NCBI RefSeq assembly: GCF_002993325.1
Contig: NZ_PVNO01000003.1
Coordinates: forward strand, 1-64,000
DNA length: 64,000 nucleotides
Direction: 5' to 3'
From: Alteromonas gracilis
GTDB lineage: Bacteria > Pseudomonadota > Gammaproteobacteria > Enterobacterales > Alteromonadaceae
Every line of letters begins with the position of its first letter. The first letter of the stretch is position 1. Made by a program: the position numbers and the translations under genes. Below, piece by piece: positions 8,725 through 17,564 of this stretch. The notes under the pieces were generated by a model. The model worked only from the letters and a program-made list of their open reading frames with translations, had not been told where the DNA came from and made no database searches.

Positions 8725-10221
8725 ATGACTTCAAACACTTCTTCTCGTAACAGTTCTTCAATTCAATGCGAAGATTCAGCGTTAAAACTTTCCGACCAAA
8801 CGTTTAACGCACCAGAATTGCTCGCCCCAGCAGGTAGCTTGCGCAATATGCGCTACGCTTTTGCCTATGGAGCAGACGCTGTTTATGCTGGTCAACCCCG
8901 CTACTCGCTACGCGTGAGAAATAACGAATTTAGCCTCGAAAACTTAGCGATAGGTATAGAAGAAGCGCATGCCCTAGGCAAGAAATTCTACGTGGTGAGC
9001 AATATTGCCCCTCACAACAGCAAGCTTGGCACTTACCTTAATGATATTGCGCCGGTAATTGCTATGAAACCTGACGCGCTAATTATGTCAGATCCCGGAC
9101 TTATCATGATGGTGCGCGATGCATTCCCTCACATGCCAATTCATTTAAGTGTTCAGGCCAATGCTGTGAACTACGCCACGGTGAAGTTTTGGCAGAAACA
9201 AGGCATTGAGCGCGTTATATTATCGAGAGAACTTTCACTTGAGGAAATTGAAACAATCCGCGAGCAAGTGCCAGACATGGAATTAGAAGTGTTTGTTCAT
9301 GGCGCGCTTTGCATGGCGTACTCCGGGCGCTGTTTATTGTCTGGCTACATGAATAAACGAGATCCTAACCAAGGCACTTGTACCAATGCTTGTCGTTGGT
9401 CTTATGATGTTAAGGCGGGAAGCGAAAACGAAACCGGTGATATCGTTCAAGCCACCGAAATTGATAAAGCCGTTTCGGCACCTCAAACGGTCATTCCCAC
9501 CCTTGGTGAAGGTGCGCCAACTACTCATGTGTTTATGTTAGAAGAAAAAGAAAAGCCCGGCGAATTGATGCCTGCTTTTGAAGACGAACATGGCACTTAT
9601 ATTATGAATTCGAAAGACTTGCGTGCCGTTCAGCATGTCGACCGTCTAACCAAAATGGGCGTGCATAGCTTAAAAATAGAAGGCCGCACAAAATCACATT
9701 ACTACTGCGCTCGAACAGCGCAAGTTTATCGCAAAGCCATTGACGACGCAGTAGCAGGTAAACCCTTCGACAACTCGCTAATGGGAAGTTTGGAAACCTT
9801 GGCTCATCGAGGTTATACGGAAGGTTTCCTGCGTCGTCACTCACACCAAACGTATCAGAACTACGAATACGGGCATTCTGTCAGCGATAAACAGCAATTT
9901 GTTGGTGAAGTGCTAGGCCGCTGCGACGAAACGGGTTTTGCGATTATAGATGTTAAAAACAAATTCTGTGTAGGGGACTCGCTAGAACTGATGACACCAA
10001 GCGGAAACATTACCTTTGCGCTTAATGAAATGCTGGATAAGAAAAACCTTAATATTAGCGATGCCAAAGGTTCAGGGCACCAGGTTAGAATACCTCTACC
10101 TTGCGATGTAGACCTAGATTTTGCTCTTCTGCTACGAAATCTGGATGAAGGCGTTGATACTCGTAACCCATTTCGCAAACCGGATAGTGCCGTAAAAAAA
10201 CAGAGCGTGAGCGAGGTATAA
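8725..10221 (+). CDS. trhP: tRNA 5-hydroxyuridine synthesis protein TrhP (U32 peptidase family)
   Basis: A 498-residue U32-family protein matching YegQ/TrhP, which is needed for 5-hydroxyuridine at the wobble base of several tRNAs using prephenate-derived chemistry and an iron-sulfur cluster. It starts its domain with ELLAPAGSLRNMRYAFAYGADAVYAG and carries the Cys cluster HGALCMAYSGRCLLSG, QGTCTNACRW, plus a fourth Cys near YYCART. Length is somewhat above the E. coli protein because of a longer N-terminus (residues 1-30) and an insert near 225-260. It ends three bases before the yfhL-like ferredoxin gene, so the two are translationally close. Confidence 0.93.
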   Translation: MTSNTSSRNSSSIQCEDSALKLSDQTFNAPELLAPAGSLRNMRYAFAYGADAVYAGQPRYSLRVRNNEFSLENLAIGIEEAHALGKKFYVVSNIAPHNSKLGTYLNDIAPVIAMKPDALIMSDPGLIMMVRDAFPHMPIHLSVQANAVNYATVKFWQKQGIERVILSRELSLEEIETIREQVPDMELEVFVHGALCMAYSGRCLLSGYMNKRDPNQGTCTNACRWSYDVKAGSENETGDIVQATEIDKAVSAPQTVIPTLGEGAPTTHVFMLEEKEKPGELMPAFEDEHGTYIMNSKDLRAVQHVDRLTKMGVHSLKIEGRTKSHYYCARTAQVYRKAIDDAVAGKPFDNSLMGSLETLAHRGYTEGFLRRHSHQTYQNYEYGHSVSDKQQFVGEVLGRCDETGFAIIDVKNKFCVGDSLELMTPSGNITFALNEMLDKKNLNISDAKGSGHQVRIPLPCDVDLDFALLLRNLDEGVDTRNPFRKPDSAVKKQSVSEV

Positions 10222-10224
10222 TTC

Positions 10225-10470
10225 ATGGCACTACTTATTCTAGATAGCTGCATTAACTGCGATATGTGCGAACCTGAGTGCCCTAATTCGGCAATTAGCG
10301 TGGGAAATAACGTGTACGAAATAGATGCTAATCGTTGTACCGAATGCGTGGGGCATTACGATGCCCCTACCTGCGTGGCAGTGTGCCCTATAGATGTCGT
10401 TAAACCAGACCCGAACAAGAAAGAAACGTTAGATGAGTTAGCTGAGAAATTTATACGTTTAACTACTTAG
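10225..10470 (+). CDS. yfhL: YfhL-family 2[4Fe-4S] ferredoxin
   Basis: An 81-residue ferredoxin of the Allochromatium type. The first cluster motif is CINCDMCEPECP and the second CTECVGHYDAPTCVAVCP, with the insert between the second and third Cys that marks YfhL-like proteins. It is an electron carrier in the cytoplasm. Its start is three bases after the trhP stop, so it is almost certainly co-transcribed with it; a role as electron donor or cluster partner in tRNA wobble hydroxylation is a reasonable inference. Confidence 0.93.
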   Translation: MALLILDSCINCDMCEPECPNSAISVGNNVYEIDANRCTECVGHYDAPTCVAVCPIDVVKPDPNKKETLDELAEKFIRLTT

Positions 10471-10513
10471 CAACGATGTAAGCCAACAGGTTAAACATAC
10501 TATTCAAAGAATT

Positions 10514-10534
10514 CTCTTGAATCCTACTCAAGAG
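10514..10534. repeat. 7-bp inverted repeat after yfhL
   Basis: CTCTTGA and TCAAGAG arms around a seven-base loop, 44 bases after the ferredoxin stop and 54 before the aminotransferase start. No T-run follows, so it may be a weak terminator or a regulator site. Confidence 0.35.
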
Positions 10535-10587
10535 TGATCCCTAATTGCAGAACTGTTTAAACTGGCACAACTAATAAGGGTTTTGTT

Positions 10588-11799
10588 TTGAAGTTTGCCT
10601 CTCGCGCTACCGCTATCTCTCCGTTTCTTGCCATGGCCTATGGCGAAAAGGCCTCTGCTCTAGAAAAGCAAGGTAAAGATGTTATTCGTCTTAATCTTGG
10701 TGAGCCAGATTTTGGCGCTCCCGAGCCTGTACTTGCGGCAATGAAAGAAAGCTTAAATATTCCAGATTTTCCTTATACGTCTGCGCTAGGTATGCCTGAA
10801 CTAAGAGAAGCCATAGCCCGCTTTTACGAAACTAAACACGGCGTAAAGATAAGTCCTTCACGGGTGGTCGTAACCGCCGGCGCGTCTGGTGCGTTACTTT
10901 TGGCAAGTGCTGCCTTGGTTGAACCCGGCGATAACGTGATATTGGGCGACCCATCTTACCCCTGTAACCGACGCTTTTTGAACGCATTTGGCGCAGAAGT
11001 AACGCTGGTGCCAACACGCAGCGAGGATAACTTTCAATTAACCGCTGAAAGTGTTGCCGATAATTGGAAGCAAAACACGAAAGGCGTGCTTATCGCCACC
11101 CCAGCCAATCCGACAGGTACAGCGATTGATATAGACGAGTTGATTAAGATTGGCGAATACTGCAATGCCAACGGCGGTTTCTTAATTGTTGATGAGATTT
11201 ACTTGGATCTTTCGCTTTCTATTAATGACGATGCTAGCCAGTCAACCAGCAACAAGAACGCCAAGCTTCGAACCGTACTTGCTAATGACAAGCTGCAAGA
11301 CACTGTAGTGGTTATCAATAGCTTCTCTAAATATTTTGGCATGACCGGCTGGCGTCTCGGCTGGTGTGTTGTGCCTGAAGTGATGACACCCATCGTTGAA
11401 AAGCTCGCGCAGAACTTGTTTATTTGCCCCTCCACCCTTTCGCAAAAAGCCGCCCTTGCGTGTTTTACTTCTGAGGCATTGGCGCAATGCGAACAAAATC
11501 GTATAAACCTGACAAAGCGGGCCTCTTTCGTTTTTAATGCTCTCGAAAAAATCGGCCTTCGTTTAGATGCCCAGCCAGACGGTGCCTTTTACGCTTTCAT
11601 CAATATTAAACACACAGGGCTAAGTGCTATTGAGTTTTGTGACGCCCTGCTCTCACAACATCATGTGGCACTGACCCCTGGCAATGATTTTGGCGAGCAC
11701 AATGCCGACCACTATGTAAGGCTGTCTTTCGCTACCGATATGGACCGCTTAAACGAAGGATTAACGCGTCTAGCTAAGTTTGTTAAGTCATTAAACTAA
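10588..11799 (+). CDS. Class I/II PLP-dependent aminotransferase
   Basis: A 403-residue cytosolic aminotransferase. The PLP lysine is K248 in INSFSKYFGMTGWRLGW, the Asp/Tyr pair lies in VDEIYLDL (about 201-208), and TPANPTGTAI and RLSF near the C-terminus are family signatures. The start is TTG, with AAGGG a few bases upstream; the first ATG lies inside the conserved N-terminal helix, so TTG is preferred. Donor and acceptor cannot be told from sequence; it groups by eye with aspartate/aromatic-type enzymes. It stands alone between yfhL and a reductase gene. Confidence 0.9.
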   Translation: MKFASRATAISPFLAMAYGEKASALEKQGKDVIRLNLGEPDFGAPEPVLAAMKESLNIPDFPYTSALGMPELREAIARFYETKHGVKISPSRVVVTAGASGALLLASAALVEPGDNVILGDPSYPCNRRFLNAFGAEVTLVPTRSEDNFQLTAESVADNWKQNTKGVLIATPANPTGTAIDIDELIKIGEYCNANGGFLIVDEIYLDLSLSINDDASQSTSNKNAKLRTVLANDKLQDTVVVINSFSKYFGMTGWRLGWCVVPEVMTPIVEKLAQNLFICPSTLSQKAALACFTSEALAQCEQNRINLTKRASFVFNALEKIGLRLDAQPDGAFYAFINIKHTGLSAIEFCDALLSQHHVALTPGNDFGEHNADHYVRLSFATDMDRLNEGLTRLAKFVKSLN

Positions 11800-11935
11800 G
11801 GGTTTATCGCCTGCCGTTTAATTTCGTGAATAGACAAATATTACCGAAAAAAATGATAGATATCCGCGCTTGTGCGTATATTGGATATCGTAGATTGATG
11901 ACACGTGTCAAAACGAAATAAGACAGGACAAAACA

Positions 11936-13111
11936 ATGAGTAACGAACGGGAATTTGATGTAGTTATCTTCGGTGCTACAGGTTTTACGGGCAAGCTAGT
12001 AGCTGAGTACTTTCAGGCGCAGTATGGTAATGACAGCAGTGTGAAATGGGCAGTTGCAGGTCGTAATGAAGCCAAACTTACCGATGTAAAACAGGAACTG
12101 GGTATTAGTGATAGTGTTGCCAGCATTGTAGCCGACGGTGATGATGCCGACGCGCTAGACGCTATGACTAAGCGAACTGCGGTTGTACTCACCACAGTGG
12201 GTCCTTATCAAATTTACGGTGAAAAGTTACTCTGTGCGTGTGTTGATAATGGTACGGGGTATACAGATTTATGCGGTGAGCCAGCGTGGATGCACCAGAT
12301 GATCAATAAGTATGAAGCGAAAGCCAAAGAAACGGGCGCAAACATTGTATTTTCTTGCGGCTTCGACTCAGTACCGTTTGATTTAGGTGTTCACTACTTA
12401 CAAGCGCATGCTAAAAAGCAAACTGGCGATGTGATTGAATACGTTAAAGGTCGCGTTCGCAAGATGCAGGGAACCTTCTCTGGTGGCACGGCTGCCAGCT
12501 TAAAAGCAACCATGGCTGCTGCTCACAAAGACAAATCGGTAATGGCCGCGCTTATCAACCCGCATTCGTTAACCGATGGCGCATCAAACCAGCCTCAGCC
12601 CGACGGCAACAAACCTTATTTCGACGAGCAATTAGGTACATGGGTTGCCCCCTTCATTATGGCGGCAATCAATACAAAAAACGTTCATCGCACCAACTAT
12701 TTAGGTGGATATGCCTATGGGAAGAACTTCCAGTATGATGAAATGATGATGACAGGCCCCGGCGAGAAAGGTGAGGCTATGGCCAACCACGTTGCTAAAG
12801 ATAAATCGCTTGCAAGCGACGATGGCCCTAAGCCAGGTGAAGGCCCAAGCAAAGAAGAGCGTGAAAACGGCTTTTACGATGTCGTGTTTGTGGGTACCCC
12901 AACGAATGGCGATATGCTAGCCGTATCGGTTAAAGGTGATAAAGACCCAGGTTATGGCTCTACTAGTAAGATGATTTCAGAATCGGCGCTTTGCTTGTGT
13001 AAAGACGTAAACCTATCTGGCGGCTTTTTCACACCAGCGGCTGCTCTTGGTGATAAGCTAATAAACCGCCTAGAAGAGAAAGCAGGCTTAACGTTTGCTA
13101 TCGAAAAATAA
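11936..13111 (+). CDS. Saccharopine dehydrogenase-like NAD(P)-binding protein
   Basis: A 391-residue protein with an N-terminal Rossmann motif FDVVIFGATGFTGKLVAEYF. The overall form matches the saccharopine-dehydrogenase-like/trans-acting enoyl reductase family, in which FSCGFDSVPFDLGV and the Ser/Gly-rich GTFSGGTAASLKA segment recur. A true lysine-pathway saccharopine dehydrogenase is unlikely. Substrate unknown; a lipid or polyketide reductase role is known for some relatives. ATG with AGGA upstream. Transcript ends at the hairpin at 13222-13250. Confidence 0.85.
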   Translation: MSNEREFDVVIFGATGFTGKLVAEYFQAQYGNDSSVKWAVAGRNEAKLTDVKQELGISDSVASIVADGDDADALDAMTKRTAVVLTTVGPYQIYGEKLLCACVDNGTGYTDLCGEPAWMHQMINKYEAKAKETGANIVFSCGFDSVPFDLGVHYLQAHAKKQTGDVIEYVKGRVRKMQGTFSGGTAASLKATMAAAHKDKSVMAALINPHSLTDGASNQPQPDGNKPYFDEQLGTWVAPFIMAAINTKNVHRTNYLGGYAYGKNFQYDEMMMTGPGEKGEAMANHVAKDKSLASDDGPKPGEGPSKEERENGFYDVVFVGTPTNGDMLAVSVKGDKDPGYGSTSKMISESALCLCKDVNLSGGFFTPAAALGDKLINRLEEKAGLTFAIEK

Positions 13112-13174
13112 GAGCTAAAATAGAGGCTTAAGTAAGAGCTAAAGCAAGAACTAAAGTAAAGTTTAAGTTTAGTC

Positions 13175-13193
13175 CTACTCTATCAAAGAGTAG
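13175..13193. repeat. 7-bp inverted repeat
   Basis: CTACTCT and AGAGTAG arms around a five-base loop, in the A-rich spacer before the main terminator. Preceded at about 13108-13170 by degenerate copies of AAGAGCTAAAG-like units. Confidence 0.4.
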
Positions 13194-13218
13194 CGTGCAT
13201 TTTTGCTCAACTACCATT

Positions 13219-13254
13219 AAAAAGGCCGAACACTATTAGTGTTCGGCCTTTTCT
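13219..13254. terminator. Bidirectional intrinsic terminator
   Basis: A 13-bp perfect stem (13222-13234 with 13238-13250) and a three-base loop, flanked by A and T runs on both sides. It lies between the convergent reductase gene (+) and the Tat aminotransferase gene (-). Confidence 0.92.
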
Positions 13255-13283
13255 TTCTGCGCTAGGTGTTATTATTGTTTTTT

Positions 13284-14465
13284 CTAAGCAAGTACTGCTT
13301 TTAATGCTTTAGCGCACGCATCTGTTTCTGAAGGCGTGCCGACACTGATCCGTGACCATGAGTCGTAGCCTGGCCATGTGCGCCCTACCACCTTTATACC
13401 CTGAGCTTTCATTTTTTCCGCGAATACATCGTGCGGCATACCCGTATCTATATAGATGAAATTCCCCTGCGGATTTGGTGCATACGGCTGGTTTAACTCC
13501 TCGGCCACTTTCACTAGCTTTTCACGCTCGGTTTTAATGCGTGAACGCATTGTGTTTAAGTTCGCATGGTCGTCCATACTTGCCATACCCGCCACTAATG
13601 CCAAATAGTTCACACCACCCATGCGTAGCATGCCACCCATAGTTTTAGCTTGTTCGGCAGGCATAATGGCGTACCCTAAACGCTGGCCTGCCATCGCATG
13701 AATCTTAGAAAAGGTGCGGCATATCACCACGTTGTGACCTTCTGCTACTAGCTTAGACTGAACATTAGCTGGATAAGCATCAGACATTTCAATGTAGGCC
13801 TCATCGATAAACACCTGTGCTTTCTTTGACACACGCTTTGCAAAAGCAGTCAGTTTGGCTGCATCGACCATGCTCCCCGTAGGGTTATTTGGATTGCATA
13901 CATACACGGCGGTAGTATCTTCGGTTACAGCTGCCTCAATCGCATCAAGGTCAAATGTCATGTCTGCCGCAAGGGGGACATAAGTGACATCTGCCCCCAT
14001 AAACTCAGCCCCTCGCGGCACCCCTTCATAGGTTGCCATAGAGGTAACTAGTTTGTTGCCATTTTTCGTAATCCAGTCAGCGTAGCCAAAAAGAATAGGT
14101 GATGAGCCGTTGGTAATAACAATTTGGTCGGCAGATACGCCCTCTTGCTCTGCAATTTTTTGCGCTAATACTTCAACGGTAGCATCAGTGTAACGTGCTA
14201 GATTTAAAAGCTCGCTTTGCATCGCTTTTACAGCTTTCTTTGATGGGCCAAAGGCATTTTCGTTTGACGATAAGCGAATAAGACCGTCGTTCACATTAGG
14301 GGTGGCTGATGGAAAGTGTTCGGTTGGCATACCTGCTGCTCGAAGGTCACCCATAATACTGTCGACACTAGTAGTTAATGCCACTGCACCAGCGCCTAAA
14401 CCCACTGACTTCAACCAATTGCGACGTGACGAATTCACCGTGGTTTGTTGTACATTTTTATTCAT
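13284..14465 (-). CDS. Tat-exported HisC-like PLP aminotransferase
   Basis: A 393-residue aminotransferase with the fold and motifs of histidinol-phosphate aminotransferase: RLSSNENAFGPS, the NPNNPTGS loop, DEAYIE, and the PLP lysine K254 in RTFSKIHAMAGQRLGYA. Unusually, it begins with a twin-arginine signal (SRRNWLKS at residues 13-20, then a hydrophobic Ala/Gly/Val stretch to about 33), so it should be exported folded with its cofactor. A periplasmic site rules out routine histidine synthesis. No his genes are near. Substrate unknown. Confidence 0.87.
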   Translation of the reverse strand: MNKNVQQTTVNSSRRNWLKSVGLGAGAVALTTSVDSIMGDLRAAGMPTEHFPSATPNVNDGLIRLSSNENAFGPSKKAVKAMQSELLNLARYTDATVEVLAQKIAEQEGVSADQIVITNGSSPILFGYADWITKNGNKLVTSMATYEGVPRGAEFMGADVTYVPLAADMTFDLDAIEAAVTEDTTAVYVCNPNNPTGSMVDAAKLTAFAKRVSKKAQVFIDEAYIEMSDAYPANVQSKLVAEGHNVVICRTFSKIHAMAGQRLGYAIMPAEQAKTMGGMLRMGGVNYLALVAGMASMDDHANLNTMRSRIKTEREKLVKVAEELNQPYAPNPQGNFIYIDTGMPHDVFAEKMKAQGIKVVGRTWPGYDSWSRISVGTPSETDACAKALKAVLA

Positions 14466-14839
14466 ATTTCGCTCTGCCTTCCATCTACAATATCTTTAGA
14501 CTAAAGACTTAATTTTGAACGTGCAATAGGATAAAAAACGTAAACCATTGACTCAAATGCACTTTTTGCGTGCATGAAACGCACTAAAGTTGACAATACA
14601 AGAAGTTTTAACGTGTTAAGCCGTTACATTGCGGTGCAGCGGTAATTTGAGCATTTGAACTTTTGCGATGAATGACATTTTTTGTAACAGTAGCGGCAAC
14701 TTTTAGACGCTCCTTTTTAGCAGTTTTTCAAAAAGCATCGATTGTCATTCATATGAAGCTAAACCATCTTGGTGAATACAGAGTATGAAACAAAGTTAAC
14801 TTTTTAGCTTTAAATACATTGGAAAACAGGAGTCTCAAA
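14466..14839. other. Divergent intergenic region
   Basis: About 370 bases between the Tat aminotransferase gene (-) and a small Rho-N-like gene (+). It should contain both promoters. I see no RNA gene, riboswitch or mobile element end. Confidence 0.4.
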
Positions 14840-15103
14840 ATGGCTAGGGATCACGGTGCTCAAATTAAAAACGACGATACTTACGAAGCGCTTCGCGATG
14901 AAGGCTACAGCAAGGAGAAGTCAGCGCGTATTGCCAATGCGCAAGCAAACAGTAAACAAACGCCTTCAAAGGATGGCGGAAAAGGCAAGAAGTACGAGGA
15001 CCGCACTAAAGATGAGCTTTACCAAAAAGCAAAAGAAGTAGGTATTGAAGGCCGCTCAAACATGAACAAAGACGAGCTGATCGACGCGCTGCGCAACCAC
15101 TAA
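14840..15103 (+). CDS. Small Rho-N/SAP-like domain protein
   Basis: An 87-residue basic, soluble protein. The C-terminal 40 residues (YEDRTKDELYQKAKEVGIEG and the following NMNKDELIDALR) match the helix-extended-helix of the Rho termination factor N-terminal domain, a nucleic-acid-binding fold. The N-terminal part (DHGAQIKNDDTYEALRDEGY) is typical of small plasmid- and stress-associated proteins with this domain. The frame extends to 14819, but the ATG at 14840 has AACAGGAG seven bases upstream and is preferred. Function unknown; DNA or RNA binding is inferred. Confidence 0.82.
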   Translation: MARDHGAQIKNDDTYEALRDEGYSKEKSARIANAQANSKQTPSKDGGKGKKYEDRTKDELYQKAKEVGIEGRSNMNKDELIDALRNH

Positions 15104-15274
15104 TGGCGGGAACACCGTTATCTAAATAGCAGCGTAAAATATTTAATGAGAATATTTCATACAAAAATGAAATTAAGTCATTTTTATTCATAAATAAAAC
15201 CCCGTATAACGTACCTATAGCTTTTACAGCAGTTACAACACTCGGTTTAATCTTTTGAATAGAAGCGCATTCTC

Positions 15275-16261
15275 ATGAACAGTAACGTGGACACAAATTT
15301 CTCTTTTACTATTAACAGCGTTAAGTTTGATGAAGATTATCACCCGTCAGACAATACGCGCATTACCACAAATTTTGCCAATTTAGCACGGGGTGAACGC
15401 CGCAAAGAAAACTTACGCGATGCATTAAGTATGATTAACAACCGCTTTAATGCACTAGCTAGCTGGGACAATGAACGTGGAGACCGTTATGCCGTTGAAC
15501 TAGAAATAGTATCGGTAGATATTGATATAGAAGGAAATGGCAACACCTTCCCCACTATCGAGATATTGCAAACCAATATCATCGATAATCAAACCGGTAA
15601 ACGCACCCAAGGTATCGTGGGTAACAACTTCTCGTCTTACGTGCGCGATTATGATTTTAGCGTTCGTCTATCGAATCATAACCGTGGGCAGTCATCTTTT
15701 AGTGTACCCAACGACTTTGGCGACCTGCACGGCAAACTTTTTAGATACTTTGTTAATTCAGAAGCCTATAAAACACACTTTTCAAAGCTGCCAGTAATTT
15801 GCTTGAGTGTTTCTGACAACAAAACCTACCGCCGAACAGAGAACCAGCACCCTGTATTAGGTGTGGAATATCAGCCTAGTGAAACGTCGCTAACTGAGCA
15901 ATATTTTAAAAAAATGGGCTTAAACGTGCGCTATTTCATGCCGCACAATAGCGCCGCGCCATTTGCTTTTTATTTCTTCGGCGATTTGCTAAACGACTAC
16001 ACCAATCTAGAGCTTATTAGCACGATTGCGACCATGGAGACGTTCCAGAAAATCTATCGCCCAGAAATTTACAACGCAAACGCACAAGCGGGTCTAAGCT
16101 ACAAGCCGGACTTAAAAAATAGCGACCATTCGGTAACGCGCATTGTGTATGACCGTGAAGAGCGCAGCCAGCTCGCTGTTGAGCAAGGCAAGTTTGTAGA
16201 AGATAATTTTCTGAAGCCTTATCAACACAAGCTACAGCAATTTACGGCTAGCTATGCTTAA
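15275..16261 (+). CDS. mesX: MesX, DUF1852 putative oxygenase for methionine synthesis
   Basis: A 328-residue DUF1852 protein. Family knowledge: DUF1852 (MesX) accompanies MesD, a short MetE-like methionine synthase that does not use methyl-folate, and is needed for MesD function; an oxygen-dependent step is proposed. The sequence shows a long N-terminal beta-rich part with DYHPSDNTRITTNFANLARG and a conserved HPVLGVEYQPSE segment. The mesD-like gene follows 131 bases downstream on the same strand, which is the expected pairing and the best support for this call. Confidence 0.9.
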   Translation: MNSNVDTNFSFTINSVKFDEDYHPSDNTRITTNFANLARGERRKENLRDALSMINNRFNALASWDNERGDRYAVELEIVSVDIDIEGNGNTFPTIEILQTNIIDNQTGKRTQGIVGNNFSSYVRDYDFSVRLSNHNRGQSSFSVPNDFGDLHGKLFRYFVNSEAYKTHFSKLPVICLSVSDNKTYRRTENQHPVLGVEYQPSETSLTEQYFKKMGLNVRYFMPHNSAAPFAFYFFGDLLNDYTNLELISTIATMETFQKIYRPEIYNANAQAGLSYKPDLKNSDHSVTRIVYDREERSQLAVEQGKFVEDNFLKPYQHKLQQFTASYA

Positions 16262-16392
16262 AAGCTTGCTCTTTTAGCGCGGCTCATCACGTTCAAACAG
16301 GGCTAGTTGAATTCGAAATATCAATGAGAAGGGTAATATGCCCTGCCCTGTATTCACCTATCCGAATTATTGATTAAAAGAAACCAAACTAC

Positions 16393-17433
16393 ATGAAAAA
16401 ACTACTCCCCACCTCTATTGCAGGCAGTCTTCCAAAACCATCATGGCTGGCAGAACCTGAAACGCTATGGTCGCCTTGGAAGTTAGAAAGTGAAGCGCTG
16501 GAAGAAGGTAAAAAAGATGCGCTGCGCGTTACGCTTCAGGAGCAGACCGCTTCTGGCATCGACATTGTTTGCGACGGAGAACAAACCCGTCAGCACTTTG
16601 TGACCACTTTCATAGAACATCTTGATGGCGTAGATTTTGAAAACCGTAAAACCGTGCGTATTCGCAATCGTTACGATGCTAGCGTACCTGTTGTAACCCA
16701 AGCGGTTACGCGACCAAAATCGGTATTTGTTGAAGATGCGAAGTTTTTAAGAAGCCAGACTGTTCAACCTATTAAATGGGCACTTCCAGGCCCAATGACT
16801 ATGGTCGATACCTTGTATGACGACCACTATAAAAGCCGCGAAAAGCTTGCATGGGAATTTGCAAAAATTTTAAACCAAGAGGCGAAAGAACTAGAGGCTG
16901 CGGGTGTAGATATAATCCAGTTTGACGAGCCATCTTTTAACGTGTTCTTCGATGAAGTGAATGAATGGGGTATCGCGGCATTAGAGCGTGCTATTGAAGG
17001 GCTGAAATGTGAAACCGCTGTTCATATTTGCTACGGATACGGTATCAAAGCCAATACAGACTGGAAGAAAACACTGGGTACGGAATGGCGTCAATACGAA
17101 GAAAGCTTTCCTAAACTAGCAAAGTCCAATATTGATATGGTTTCGCTAGAGTGTCATAACTCCCATGTTCCTATTGAGCTGATTTCGCTTCTTAAAGGAA
17201 AAAAGGTAATGGTAGGCGCTATTGATGTTGCAACAGACTCGATAGAGACCCCCGAAGAAGTAGCAGCTACCTTGCGTGAAGCGTTAAAGTATGTGGATGC
17301 AGACAAGCTTTACCCTTGCACTAATTGCGGCATGGCGCCACTTTCTCGCGCTGTTGCGCGAGGTAAGCTCGAGGCATTAAGTGCAGGTGCCGACATTGTA
17401 AGACAAGAATTAGCGCTAAGACGAACGGCTTAA
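16393..17433 (+). CDS. mesD: MesD-type folate-independent methionine synthase (MetE C-terminal-like)
   Basis: A 346-residue protein equal to only the C-terminal catalytic half of cobalamin-independent MetE. It keeps all zinc ligands in order: His and Cys in VHICYGYG, Glu in SLECHNS and Cys in YPCTNCGM. The homocysteine-binding start TSIAGSLPKPSWL and the ALPGPMTM and QFDEPSF segments are intact. The N-terminal folate-binding half of MetE is missing, so the methyl donor is probably not methyltetrahydropteroyl-glutamate. With mesX upstream this fits the MesD/MesX system. A terminator follows at 17498. Confidence 0.9.
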   Translation: MKKLLPTSIAGSLPKPSWLAEPETLWSPWKLESEALEEGKKDALRVTLQEQTASGIDIVCDGEQTRQHFVTTFIEHLDGVDFENRKTVRIRNRYDASVPVVTQAVTRPKSVFVEDAKFLRSQTVQPIKWALPGPMTMVDTLYDDHYKSREKLAWEFAKILNQEAKELEAAGVDIIQFDEPSFNVFFDEVNEWGIAALERAIEGLKCETAVHICYGYGIKANTDWKKTLGTEWRQYEESFPKLAKSNIDMVSLECHNSHVPIELISLLKGKKVMVGAIDVATDSIETPEEVAATLREALKYVDADKLYPCTNCGMAPLSRAVARGKLEALSAGADIVRQELALRRTA

Positions 17434-17497
17434 CAGAGGCCGTTTCGGTTGTGCCTGTAGCTTACAAAATGTAGATCAATTCATATAGAGTAAAAGC

Positions 17498-17528
17498 AAA
17501 ACCGGCGTTTTTCAGCGTCGGTTTTTTT
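17498..17528. terminator. Intrinsic terminator between convergent genes
   Basis: AAAACCGGCG (17498-17507) pairs with CGTCGGTTTT (17516-17525) with one G-T pair, followed by a T run on the plus strand. It ends mesX-mesD and, in the other direction, the hotdog-like gene. Confidence 0.85.
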
Positions 17529-17564
17529 AATGAATAATAAATTTACTCTGAAAATTTGGCCTAG

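Noticed and set aside
15104-15274. MetJ operator or SAM riboswitch before mesX
   Set aside because: I searched by eye for AGACGTCT-type repeats and for a kink-turn/terminator layout and saw neither.
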